Of a DNA stretch of 64,000 bases, positions 52,123 to 59,359 are shown one piece after another; within the stretch, counting starts at the first letter, position 1; the number at the start of each line of letters is the position of its first letter. The stretch spans positions 6,014,001 to 6,078,000 of the forward strand of contig NZ_CP051774.1 of NCBI RefSeq assembly GCF_012913485.1, given 5' to 3'. Made by a program: the position numbers and the translations under genes. The notes under the pieces are model-generated. The model was not told where the DNA came from. It saw only the letters and a program-made list of their open reading frames with translations, and did no database searches. This stretch comes from Luteolibacter luteus. Its GTDB lineage: Bacteria > Verrucomicrobiota > Verrucomicrobiia > Verrucomicrobiales > Akkermansiaceae.

Positions 52123-53444
52123 ACCGTCTCGCCCTGGTATTGCTCCTCGCGTTTGGCTTGCTGCTCCCCGAAGCGGCGCACGCATGGTCATGGGAAAGCC
52201 AGTTCCCCTCGGTGAAAGCTTCGTCCCGTTGCCGGATCGTGCTGAAGCGGAACACCTCGCCGACAAACCGGACGATCTACCTTCTGACGGGCACGACGTG
52301 GACACCAATTGTCGTTGGCCCGGGAACCCCGGATTTACCGCTGTCGGGATTTCCGAACGAAAGCTTTGCGGGTTACGCCCTTAATTCCACCTCTTCGTCC
52401 GTGCCGCTCGGGTCGCAGCTCGGCTCTACCTCGGCTGTTAGAATCCCGTCCAACATGCGGACGCTTCAATTCGCGCTTACGGCGGATGCCCGGATCATCG
52501 GGCCATACATCAACGTTGACTGCTGGATCTATGAAACCACCGGACTGGCCATTCGCGGCATCAGCGGAAACAGCACGTATGTGGTCACCCTGCCGGATGT
52601 AACGATCAGTTTCGGCGGGATCGAAGGTCAGGAAACGATGATTCCAGGCGGAGGCAATGCCCCGGATTCGGACGGCGACGGGATCTCGGATGACGACGAT
52701 CCTGACGACGACAACGACGGGATTTCGGATGGCAACGATGATTTCCCCAAGGACCCGAACGAAAACAACGACAACGACAACGACGGAACCGGCGACAATG
52801 CCGACCCCGATGACGACAACGACGGGAAGCCCGATGGCGACGACGCATTTCCTTGGGATCCCGGTCAGTGGAAGCCGGATACCGATGGCGACGGCACCCC
52901 CGACGACCAAGACGCTTTTCCGACCAACCCCGGCGAGGACAAGGACAACGACGGCGACGGGATCGGCGACAACACGGACCCCGACGACAACACTCCCCCG
53001 GGCGGCGGTGGTGGCGATCCTCCGGGCGGCGGTGGAGACGGAGACGATCCACCTGGGGGAGGCGGTGGTGGTGACGGTGGAGACGACGGCGGCACGCCGG
53101 GAGGTGGAGGGGGCGGCGATGGTGACGATGACGACGAACCATTCGGCTCCGGGAGCTTCCCAGGCATCGAAGACCCGTCAGGGATGGTGAACGAGATCAA
53201 GGACGCTCTCGGAGACATCAAGGACGCTGTGGCCGGAGAAGTCGCAGGCTGGAAAGTGTGGGATATCAAGATGTCAAATCCGGGCATCGCCCAATGGACT
53301 TTCACGATGAATTTCGGCCCGGATCTCGGTTCCTACACGAACTCATTCGACCCCGACTTTTTGTCCCTCATCCGCAAGGCGATTCTAATCTCCTTGGGCT
53401 TCTGCTTTCTCGCCGGATCACTCCGCGTCTTGTCATGGCGATGA
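52119..53444 (+). CDS. adsorption / minor coat protein (pIII-like) with calcium-type repeats
   Basis: 441 residues. Signal peptide MNRLALVLLLAFGLLLPEAAHA; an N-terminal beta-rich domain (about 23-175) likely for receptor binding; an Asp/Asn-rich segment (about 180-290) of thrombospondin-3-like DxDxDGxxD units; a Gly/Asp/Pro-rich flexible linker (about 290-345); a C-terminal domain; and a final membrane helix (ILISLGFCFLAGSLRVLSW). Signal, N-domains, Gly-rich linker and C-terminal anchor mirror Ff pIII. The calcium-type repeats replace or add to the usual second domain and suggest metal-dependent adsorption. Confidence 0.8.
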   Translation: MNRLALVLLLAFGLLLPEAAHAWSWESQFPSVKASSRCRIVLKRNTSPTNRTIYLLTGTTWTPIVVGPGTPDLPLSGFPNESFAGYALNSTSSSVPLGSQLGSTSAVRIPSNMRTLQFALTADARIIGPYINVDCWIYETTGLAIRGISGNSTYVVTLPDVTISFGGIEGQETMIPGGGNAPDSDGDGISDDDDPDDDNDGISDGNDDFPKDPNENNDNDNDGTGDNADPDDDNDGKPDGDDAFPWDPGQWKPDTDGDGTPDDQDAFPTNPGEDKDNDGDGIGDNTDPDDNTPPGGGGGDPPGGGGDGDDPPGGGGGGDGGDDGGTPGGGGGGDGDDDDEPFGSGSFPGIEDPSGMVNEIKDALGDIKDAVAGEVAGWKVWDIKMSNPGIAQWTFTMNFGPDLGSYTNSFDPDFLSLIRKAILISLGFCFLAGSLRVLSWR

Positions 53445-53776
53445 TCACCTTCAATAGCCTCAATGGGGCGATAGCTGAGATCGGCAAACAGCTGACGAAG
53501 CTTGCGGGTGTCGTCCTGCTGCCAGCTACGGCGTTCCTAGTATTCTGCAAGGACTTCATTATCGTCGTCCTTGTTGGCACCTTGGAGCCCATCGGGGCCG
53601 CGCTGGATGCGCTGGTTCTGAATCTCGATGTCAACGCGCTGAATGTGAACCTCGGCAAGGTGAACTCGATTTTCCCCATCCCGGAGTTTCTGGCGATGGT
53701 GGCGGCCTTCGTCGCGTTGTGGGCGGCGGTTCAAGGGGTGAAGTGGGTGCTCAAGTTCATCCCCACCATGGGCTAA
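53435..53776 (+). CDS. pVI-like membrane protein
   Basis: 113 residues from the ATG at 53435, or 111 from the ATG at 53441 that overlaps the upstream stop. There are three hydrophobic segments (LAGVVLLPATAFLVFC, FIIVVLVGTLEPIGAAL, FLAMVAAFVALWAAVQGVKWVL). Position between pIII and Zot genes is that of pVI, the virion-end protein that partners pIII. The stop overlaps the Zot start. Confidence 0.72.
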   Translation: MAMITFNSLNGAIAEIGKQLTKLAGVVLLPATAFLVFCKDFIIVVLVGTLEPIGAALDALVLNLDVNALNVNLGKVNSIFPIPEFLAMVAAFVALWAAVQGVKWVLKFIPTMG

Positions 53777-54495
53777 TGATCTTTGTCGTGACCGGCAAAA
53801 TCGGAGCGGGAAAGACGCTCTTCGGGTGCCACCGGGCAATGCAGGTTTTCGGCTATGGCGGGCACGTCACGTCCAACATCGTCTTTCTCGAAGAGGGATG
53901 CCGGAAGTATCTGGCTTACCGGGGGAGATCGTTCGATTTCGCGGCTCAATACCAGTATCACGACTTCGAAGAGGAGCCGAACTTCATGTTGAAAGCCCGC
54001 AAGGGTACGAAGTCGAACCCGACTTTGGTCCTGATCGACGAGGCGCACTTGTATTACCCCTCGGGGCGGTCGCAGCACTACGACGTGGCGTTCGAGCTCC
54101 TGAACAAGTTCATTAGCCAGAGCCGCAAGTTTCACATCGATATCTACCTGATCACCCAGGACGAAAGCCTTCTTTACCACCGGCTCAAGACACAGGCCGA
54201 GCACCGGTATCACTGCATCGACATGCGGAAGAAGTCCTACGGGTGGCTGGGCACCCCGCCCGGTGCCGGGCTCAAGTGGGTGGAGAAGGACACGAAAAGC
54301 GATCTGGTGATGAAGGAAGGCGAAACCCAGCTCGATAAGCGCCTCTTCGGCTGCTTCGACACCTTCCAGAAATACGACAAGTTCACACGGGAGCTACAGG
54401 CCAATTTGCCAACGCATGACCTGCTCCCGAACACCTTCAGTGAGGGCCTGATTCCGGGCCTCATCCGCCGCGGCCGGCGCTTCCTGTTTCCATGA
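53776..54495 (+). CDS. Zot/pI-like assembly ATPase
   Basis: 239 residues starting MIFVVTGKIGAGKTLFGCHRA. Walker A is GKIGAGKT (residues 7-14), Walker B TLVLIDEAHLYYP, followed by SQSRKFHIDIYLITQDESLL, the family's sensor region. Drives virion extrusion at the inner membrane. Unlike pI and most Zot proteins it has no membrane helix or periplasmic tail; the frame ends after RRGRRFLFP. The next gene begins with a membrane helix and may supply the anchor. Overlaps that gene by ATGA. Confidence 0.88.
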   Translation: MIFVVTGKIGAGKTLFGCHRAMQVFGYGGHVTSNIVFLEEGCRKYLAYRGRSFDFAAQYQYHDFEEEPNFMLKARKGTKSNPTLVLIDEAHLYYPSGRSQHYDVAFELLNKFISQSRKFHIDIYLITQDESLLYHRLKTQAEHRYHCIDMRKKSYGWLGTPPGAGLKWVEKDTKSDLVMKEGETQLDKRLFGCFDTFQKYDKFTRELQANLPTHDLLPNTFSEGLIPGLIRRGRRFLFP

Positions 54496-55817
54496 GAGTC
54501 ATTATCATCATTCTTGTGTGCGTGGGCTTGGTGGGGTTCGGGATCTTCAAGATCTCGAACGTTTTCGCTACGAAGGGCGGCAAGCATCCCGAGAAGTCTC
54601 TTGCGGGCTCTTTGTTGCACACGGGGTCCCCGCAGCCCGCTGCGGAAGCCCCCGCGCCGGTATCCGAAGCGGCACCCGTTCAGGCCGCTCCTGTGCTCTC
54701 TCCGGTGCCGTTTGGGCCTCCGTTGCCGGATGACTACGTCCCTCCCCCGCCGAAGGCTCAAGCGGTGGCTGAACAAGAAGCGAAGCCCCTCGCAGAAGCA
54801 GGGTCCAATCTCATGGGCAAGAAGCCGGTGGAGATCCGGGTTTTCAGTTTCGTTAACCGGATCGTGCCGTCCATTGATGTCCTTCGTGCCGAGGTTGCCG
54901 CTGCAGCTGATTTCTCGGTGCTGGTCGACCAACGGGCAAACGCGTGGATTCTCAGGGCACCAGCGGACGTAATGGAGGAATACTCCAAGGTAGTGCAGGC
55001 CCTCGACGTGCGCCCGGATCAGGTGGATATGGATTTTTTGTTGGTAGCGGTCTCACAGGATCGTGTCGCGTCCCTCGGCCTCTCCGGGCTGCTGAACTCC
55101 GGAGCGCCCCACCTAGAGGGCGTTTCGCTCGTATTTGAGCCCAGCGGCCTGAACCTTCGTGTCGGAAGCTCCTCGCTCAATCTGGAGATCGACAAGGGCC
55201 GCGAGGCGGTCCACGTGGTCACGCTGCCTGTTGTCCGGGCTGTGGCCGGAGAGCCCTTCAAGCTCGATTCCGTGGATGAGATCCCGATTGCCCAATCGAC
55301 CTACCGGGATGACGTCGAGACGCGCAGCTATGAGTACCGGAAAGTCGGCCTCGGCATTTCCGGAGGAATCGTCCGGGTCGGGGCCTCAATGGTCCTTTCC
55401 CTCAAGCAATCGAATGGCTCCGTCGTCCGCGAGTCGGCGGAGGCCCCTACGTTCAGGACATCGACCACGGAAACCGTTGCATGGCTTCAGCCCGGGGAAT
55501 GGACGGTCGTTTCCGGCCTGACCATGGAACGTCGTGTCTGGCGCCGTGGCTTCCTCGAGCGGAAAGACGATCAGGAGAAAGACCTGGTTCTTCTGTTCGC
55601 CCGTGCCCGGACTTCGGTTGGATCGTCCCAGGTAGGTGAGTTCGTCGAGATAGACGACATGCGGGCGTTGGACGGCGGCGATCACCCGCTACTACCCGCG
55701 CGGCCGACCGAAGCATCGGACAGCAAGGAGGCAGTGGAGCGGATGGAAACCGAGTGGCTTCGGGAGCGGTCACAGCGGGCAAGCCGGTCCCGGATCGGGC
55801 CGCGTCACCGCAACTAG
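54492..55817 (+). CDS. secretin (pIV-like) with an N-terminal membrane anchor
   Basis: 441 residues. It starts MRVIIIILVCVGLVGFGIFK, a membrane helix without an obvious cleavage site. A Pro/Ala-rich linker follows (to about residue 105), then an N-domain (DVLRAEVAAAADFSVLVDQRAN, residue 137 onward) and a secretin core with VHVVTLPVVRAVAGEPFKLDS, GLGISGGIVRVGASMVLSL and TVAWLQPGEWTVVSGLTMER. In filamentous phages the secretin forms the outer-membrane exit gate. A secretin tethered in the inner membrane would be unusual, and the helix may instead be an uncleaved or late-cleaved signal. Confidence 0.82.
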   Translation: MRVIIIILVCVGLVGFGIFKISNVFATKGGKHPEKSLAGSLLHTGSPQPAAEAPAPVSEAAPVQAAPVLSPVPFGPPLPDDYVPPPPKAQAVAEQEAKPLAEAGSNLMGKKPVEIRVFSFVNRIVPSIDVLRAEVAAAADFSVLVDQRANAWILRAPADVMEEYSKVVQALDVRPDQVDMDFLLVAVSQDRVASLGLSGLLNSGAPHLEGVSLVFEPSGLNLRVGSSSLNLEIDKGREAVHVVTLPVVRAVAGEPFKLDSVDEIPIAQSTYRDDVETRSYEYRKVGLGISGGIVRVGASMVLSLKQSNGSVVRESAEAPTFRTSTTETVAWLQPGEWTVVSGLTMERRVWRRGFLERKDDQEKDLVLLFARARTSVGSSQVGEFVEIDDMRALDGGDHPLLPARPTEASDSKEAVERMETEWLRERSQRASRSRIGPRHRN

Positions 55818-55846
55818 GAGTTGTCTCTAGCGTTCCGGCGAGATAG

Positions 55847-56104
55847 ATGCAGGCGATGTCATCGCTGCGCCGCCAGATCGGAATTATCCTCTTCAAGATG
55901 AGCTTCGTCTTGGTAATGGTCGCGGGGGTGTGGCTGTTTTGGCCGAAACTTGCCCCTCTCGTGACAGAGATGTTGCTTCCTGAGAGGTTTAAGCCGAAGG
56001 CCGCGCCGGTTGCGAGTGAGCCTGAGAAGGCGGAAGACAAAGCTCCCGCGTGGGATCCCGCAAAACAAGCGCTGCCCCCTGGGATGCAGGCGACAAAGCC
56101 CTGA
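55847..56104 (+). CDS. small one-TM prophage protein
   Basis: 85 residues. A membrane helix (IGIILFKMSFVLVMVAGVWLFW) is followed by a Pro/Ala/Lys-rich tail ending PPGMQATKP. It lies 29 bases after the secretin gene on the same strand. Function unknown; possibly an assembly accessory or immunity protein. Confidence 0.55.
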   Translation: MQAMSSLRRQIGIILFKMSFVLVMVAGVWLFWPKLAPLVTEMLLPERFKPKAAPVASEPEKAEDKAPAWDPAKQALPPGMQATKP

Positions 56105-56257
56105 GGTTCCAACGAGAAGTCCCAGATCAGCGCCAGTTAGCCAAGAGCTGGCTGGATCTTGGCAACATGTAGCGAATCCAAGCTGCGGCGGGAGCCACAC
56201 CATCGGTGTGTTCCCCAGCTCCTCGAAAATCTCAAGCTGAAGAAAAATTGTGTATTG

Positions 56258-56276
56258 ACCCACAGAAAATGTGGGT
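56258..56276. promoter_or_regulatory. hairpin in the gap after the structural genes
   Basis: ACCCACA (56258-56264) pairs with TGTGGGT (56270-56276) around GAAAA. It lies in the 385-base non-coding stretch 56105-56489; the rest of that stretch shows nothing clear. Terminator or operator are both possible. Confidence 0.4.
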
Positions 56277-56489
56277 TAATCTCCCCTCGGAATTCGAGAA
56301 AGGCCGTCGCGGCTGATGCCGCTAGGAAGTGTTCTCGGATCCCAGTCAGTTACAACCCTAACCTAACAAAATATGACCCCCAGATACAGAGACGCAAAAA
56401 ACCGAATAGGCGAAGCGGTACCACATTCCTTTATGTAGCTGATGGTCAGCAACTAAAGAGCAAGTGGCCGCTGTTGCATCGCATCAGCC

Positions 56490-56789
56490 ATGTCCACCAT
56501 TAAATCCAAAACCACCCCCGCAACTCCACGAAATGAGAAACTCTCGGAACGCCAGAAAAAGGCTGAAGAGAAGTGGACGAAGGGTATCCCTGAAACGACC
56601 CGACTTTATCTCGGCATGGAGCCCGATCCTTACCGGCGCTTCCTTGTTGTGATGGCTTCAGCCTTTGCTGCTGGTTACGCTTGGATCTACAAGGGTAATT
56701 GGACCGCACAGGTGATTTACGCTGCCATGTTTCTCATCTTCCTCGGGGTCTCGGTGTGGTTCAAACACTGGGATGAAAAAGAAGATTAG
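56490..56789 (+). CDS. two-TM prophage hypothetical protein
   Basis: 99 residues. A basic N-terminal 50 residues (ERQKKAEEKWTKGIPETTRL) precede two membrane helices (FLVVMASAFAAGYAWIY and AQVIYAAMFLIFLGVSVWF) and an acidic end HWDEKED. It overlaps the following RHH gene by 17 bases. Function unknown. Confidence 0.6.
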   Translation: MSTIKSKTTPATPRNEKLSERQKKAEEKWTKGIPETTRLYLGMEPDPYRRFLVVMASAFAAGYAWIYKGNWTAQVIYAAMFLIFLGVSVWFKHWDEKED

Positions 56790-56985
56790 ACTTAGTTTCG
56801 ACCTGCCACCTGAGGCGAAGGTGCTAATGGAAGATCTTCAGGAGCGAAGCAATGCTTCAACGCTCACGGAGGTCTTCCGGAAGGCCCTTGCAATCTATGA
56901 TCTCTTCCTCGAGCAGAACGAGCTCAATGGAAAGATCATCTTTGAAAGCGCCGAAGGAAAGCAGGAAACATTACGTTTGGTATGA
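56773..56985 (+). CDS. ribbon-helix-helix DNA-binding protein
   Basis: 70 residues: KKKIRLSFDLPPEAKVLMED (strand then helix) and NASTLTEVFRKALAIYDLFLE, the pattern of CopG/Arc-type regulators, with a C-terminal strand pair. Probably a phage repressor or copy-control regulator. Overlaps the upstream gene. No toxin partner is visible, so an antitoxin role is less likely. Confidence 0.65.
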   Translation: MKKKIRLSFDLPPEAKVLMEDLQERSNASTLTEVFRKALAIYDLFLEQNELNGKIIFESAEGKQETLRLV

Positions 56986-57031
56986 GAGGGGGCGGCGGCA
57001 AAAGCCGCGCCCCCTTTTCATTTTCAGTCAA

Positions 57032-57067
57032 GCTCCTCAGGCTCCTCAGGCTCCTCAGGCTCCTCAG
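57032..57067 (+). repeat. four tandem copies of a 9-base repeat
   Basis: GCTCCTCAG repeated four times without interruption, just after the RHH gene stop (56985). No reading frame with protein character covers it. Confidence 0.8.
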
Positions 57068-57156
57068 GCTGCTTGGGCTATATGGCCTGACGCGTCGCAA
57101 TTCAGTTGCTTGCGATCGCTGCAATCCTTGGATGCGATCCTTTAAGGGGGGACCGG

Positions 57157-57258
57157 GGGGAGATCCGTCTCCCCGGCCGCCGGAGGCGCTGAGGGGTGAA
57201 GGGGCGGAGCCCCTTGAAAATTTACTGCAGTAAAAAGGGGAGGGGCTAACCCCTCCCC
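57157..57258. promoter_or_regulatory. hairpin cluster: probable phage origin/packaging region
   Basis: Four dyads within about 100 bases: GGGGAGA/TCTCCCC (57157-57174), AAGGGGC/GCCCCTT (57199-57215), the perfect palindrome TTTACTGCAGTAAA (57221-57234) and GGGGAGGGG/CCCCTCCCC (57237-57258, 4-base loop). Such a run of stable hairpins in a non-coding strip is the hallmark of the origin and packaging signal of filamentous phages. Which one Rep nicks cannot be told. Confidence 0.55.
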
Positions 57259-57265
57259 CGCCCTG

Positions 57266-57469
57266 TCATGGTTCTTGGATCCATGTAGCCCATTGCTTGG
57301 CTGCTTCCTTGGCCACATGAAGTGGCACGCTGTCTTGGCGGATGCCTCCGTAAGTGATGTGCATGTCAATCATGTCATCCATGATGTCCATGCCGAACGT
57401 CCACCATTCGGGGTAACCGGTGGCGGGATCCACGATGCTCAGTTCGTTGCGGAATGATTGGTCTTGCAT
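57266..57469 (-). CDS. small minus-strand prophage protein
   Basis: 67 residues, MQDQSFRNELSIVDPATGYP followed by EWWTFGMDIMDDMIDMHITY and a short helical end. An AAGAGAG ribosome-binding sequence precedes the ATG. It is the only minus-strand gene in the prophage, and the palindrome cluster lies just beyond its stop. Soluble, acidic, function unknown. Confidence 0.5.
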   Translation of the reverse strand: MQDQSFRNELSIVDPATGYPEWWTFGMDIMDDMIDMHITYGGIRQDSVPLHVAKEAAKQWATWIQEP

Positions 57470-57493
57470 GCTCTCTTAGTTGTTAGGGGCGCT

Positions 57494-57614
57494 AATTGCG
57501 CACGCATCGCGCGCGCAATTGATAGGCGGAGCGAAGCCGATGGCGGGGCCTCGACGTCTAAGGCCGAAGGCCGTGCCTCCATCTGTGTCGTTAGCGAAGC
57601 ATGACACAGATGGA
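57494..57614. promoter_or_regulatory. second dyad block in the prophage control region
   Basis: AATTGCGC (57494-57501) with GCGCAATT (57513-57520), and TCCATCTGTGTC (57578-57589) with GACACAGATGGA (57603-57614), a perfect 12-bp stem with a 13-base loop. It lies in the non-coding strip between the minus-strand gene and the HTH gene. Confidence 0.6.
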
Positions 57615-57754
57615 CGGCTTGACGTTGGGGTGCCGGAGGGCGGGCGAGCGCAGCGAGGGGGGCGGAGCATCGTTAGTTCTGGGGTTCCCGGGGCGCTGGA
57701 ATGCCCCGTGCTCTAAGATCTAACGCGAGAATTTTCAGGCGATGGATTCAAAGG

Positions 57755-57793
57755 AAAGCGTTTTCTACTACAAGTTTAGTAGATACACGCTTT
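57755..57793. promoter_or_regulatory. nested inverted repeat, likely operator of the HTH gene
   Basis: Outer arms AAAGCG (57755-57760) and CGCTTT (57788-57793) enclose TCTACTA (57764-57770) and TAGTAGA (57777-57783). It ends 64 bases before the HTH gene start. Autoregulation is inference. Confidence 0.5.
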
Positions 57794-57856
57794 GACGTAA
57801 TGCTGACCTGAGTTAGACTGAGGTAGTTGTTAGGAAAACGAGGACAAGTTGATCTG

Positions 57857-58279
57857 ATGAGCAAGCAATCTAACAGGGTGAAGGCAACGAGCATGATGGA
57901 CGCCTTCGAGAAGTTCTGTGACACGCACATTCGGGCCGTTCCGGGATGGCTGGCCGCGGAGTATTTGAAGATGAGCCCGCAAGGTCTCTATCAGGCGGCC
58001 GAGCGCGGATGGATCGCCTACTTCCAACACGGACGGAACCGGATCTATTCGTGGAAGGACATTATCCGCTACCGCTACCACTCCCGGAAGTTCAAGGACA
58101 ACACCCACGGGCGGCCTCATGAGCCAGGAGCGGCCAAGTTCGAGTTCGATCTAGAGCCCCCTGCCCCACCCTCGGTTAAGGAGATCGAGGCCCGCGAGAA
58201 GTCCGAAACGATCGAGCTTCACAAGCAAGCCGTGGAAGCTATCAAGGGGCGTGCACGGTGGCCTTTTGAGCGCCGCTGA
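57857..58279 (+). CDS. HTH regulator / excisionase-like protein
   Basis: 140 residues from an ATG at 57857 (MSKQSNRVKATSMMD). The central VPGWLAAEYLKMSPQGLYQAAERGWIAYFQHG has the winged-helix pattern of MerR/excisionase-type proteins (helix-turn-helix followed by a basic wing, RNRIYSWKDI), and the C-terminus is charged and helical. As the last gene before the right end repeat it probably controls prophage induction or architecture of the recombination site. Confidence 0.65.
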   Translation: MSKQSNRVKATSMMDAFEKFCDTHIRAVPGWLAAEYLKMSPQGLYQAAERGWIAYFQHGRNRIYSWKDIIRYRYHSRKFKDNTHGRPHEPGAAKFEFDLEPPAPPSVKEIEAREKSETIELHKQAVEAIKGRARWPFERR

Positions 58280-58356
58280 GAAAAAAGTTTTCGGAGGCGC
58301 TTAAAAATTGACTCCCCCAAAGTACTTTAACTTAAGCAAGTTGCAATCCGGCAGAC

Positions 58357-58374
58357 TGCATGTAATGCGGAATG
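58357..58374. repeat. prophage right end repeat (attR), junction of two units
   Basis: Exact second copy of TGCATGTAATGCGGAATG, 10,020 bases after the first. The sequence that follows resembles the left end of the first unit, so this copy is also the left end of the truncated second unit. Confidence 0.7.
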
Positions 58375-58525
58375 AAAACTTGACGGAATCCCCCTCATTC
58401 CTGTTTGCCGGGTGTATTACCCAATAATATTGAGTAGCTCATTTGCACAAGCTTACGCCGTTTGGCTTGCTGTGGTTCCCTAGATGCCTCGGAAGACCCC
58501 TGACTGCTTGGTGCTCCTTTTCTAG

Positions 58526-58700
58526 GCATGCCTCTCTGCATTTGTAATGCAGCCATTCGACAACGAGCGTCTTTGACCGGAGATTCAAAGAGACATTCAA
58601 GCCAGTAATTGAGGCGGCGGGCTTTGAAGCTTATCGTGTCGATAAGGACGACGGTATGAGCTCGGATGCTCCTTTCCCCGATATCGCCCTGTCGCAATGA
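58526..58700 (+). pseudogene. frameshifted TIR-like / nucleotide-sensor-like cargo gene
   Basis: One frame reads ACLSAFVMQPFDNER and hits a stop. Skipping one base (58571) continues as FDRRFKETFKPVIEAAGFEAYRVD, then KDDG and a stop at 58698. The joined text FVMQPFD...RF...FKPVIEAAGFEAYRVD is the typical opening of a Rossmann-like family related to TIR and nucleoside-deoxyribosyltransferase folds, seen in bacterial defence proteins. It occupies the same slot as the TIR gene of the intact unit but is not similar in sequence. The 3' part (58701-59030) is decayed and unrecognised. Confidence 0.55.
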
Positions 58701-59030
58701 TTTGTTCGAATGAACGCGATGGTAGATACCTTCTTAATATTTTGCATCGGACGCTCATTTCATATCAAGCAGGATGTGCTGTCGGATTTACTTATCTGGC
58801 GTCGAAAATTACTACGAAGCTTCGGGCCTTCCAGAATCGGTAAGCTGAGAGCGGTGCCATAGCCTCGGCTTCCGAAGGTGTTGCCGAGATCGAAGGGCTT
58901 TCACAACCGGAGCGTGTTGTAATTGGTATTTTTGCCAGCGAGGCAATTGGTAGCCTTGTATCACATTGGTCTGCGAAACACGACGCTTGCTGAAGAAGGG
59001 CTTCTTAGGGCAGAAAGTTGATAGCACGTA

Positions 59031-59348
59031 GCTACATGCCGATGATCGTTCCGTTATTTTCGGGACTATCCTTCTCGCGTTCGCCCTCGGTTTCCTGATC
59101 GGCGGCGTGTCCCTCTTCATGGAGGCGCTGAACCGCTATTGGCGGAAGCGCTTTGACCAAGTCAGAGAGGAGACCTGCCCATGATCGTCGACGTGGGTTT
59201 CGAGGCCGAGCACCGCGGGAGTGCGTTTCGACTTTTCCGGGAACAATCTCCGTCTTTGCGCGGCGGCGAATTGAGCCCTTCTCGCGTTCCGGCCAATGAT
59301 GCCGGGATCCATTGCAGACCGCCCGTTAAGTCGGGAAATACGCCCTGA
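59031..59348 (+). pseudogene. truncated small membrane protein and rep fragment of unit 2
   Basis: Reads LHADDRSVIFGTILLAFALG through NRYWRKRFDQVREETCP, then the overlapping Rep start MIVDVGFEAEHRGSAFRLFR, with homology ending at HCR (59317) and a stop at 59346. The Rep catalytic core is missing, so this cannot replicate. Compared with the intact copy several changes are amino-acid changing. Confidence 0.8.
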
Positions 59349-59359
59349 TCAAGGGTTCC

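Larger units (their letters stand above)
48337..58374 (+). mobile_element. integrated filamentous phage (inovirus), complete Ff-type gene order
   Basis: Bounded by an exact 18-base direct repeat (48337-48354 and 58357-58374), giving a unit of 10,020 bases. Gene order: TIR cargo, small membrane protein, HUH Rep, ssDNA-binding-like protein, terminator, two tiny membrane proteins, major coat protein, terminator, tiny membrane protein, adsorption protein, pVI-like, Zot/pI, secretin/pIV, then small accessory genes and an HTH regulator. All structural genes are intact and mostly overlap by ATGA. No integrase or transposase is seen. The dense coding and intact frames suggest a recent or active element. 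A truncated relative follows directly. Confidence 0.9.
58357..59317 (+). mobile_element. truncated second inovirus unit
   Basis: After the repeat, the conserved left-end block reappears (58410-58479), then a different cargo remnant, then 59031-59317, which matches 49689-49981 of the intact unit with roughly 15 substitutions and one 6-base gap by eye. Similarity stops within the rep gene at 59317. Coding remnants cover the end of the small membrane protein and the first 46 residues of Rep. It is related to but distinct from the intact phage, not a recent duplication. Confidence 0.8.

Noticed and set aside
52657..53190. Thr-rich alternative frame over the calcium repeats
   Set aside because: A product of the periodic GAC/GAT codons of the adsorption gene; no start signal and no conservation expected.
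57032..57067. Possible CRISPR array
   Set aside because: Only four 9-base units with no spacers; a simple tandem repeat. No cas genes anywhere in the window.
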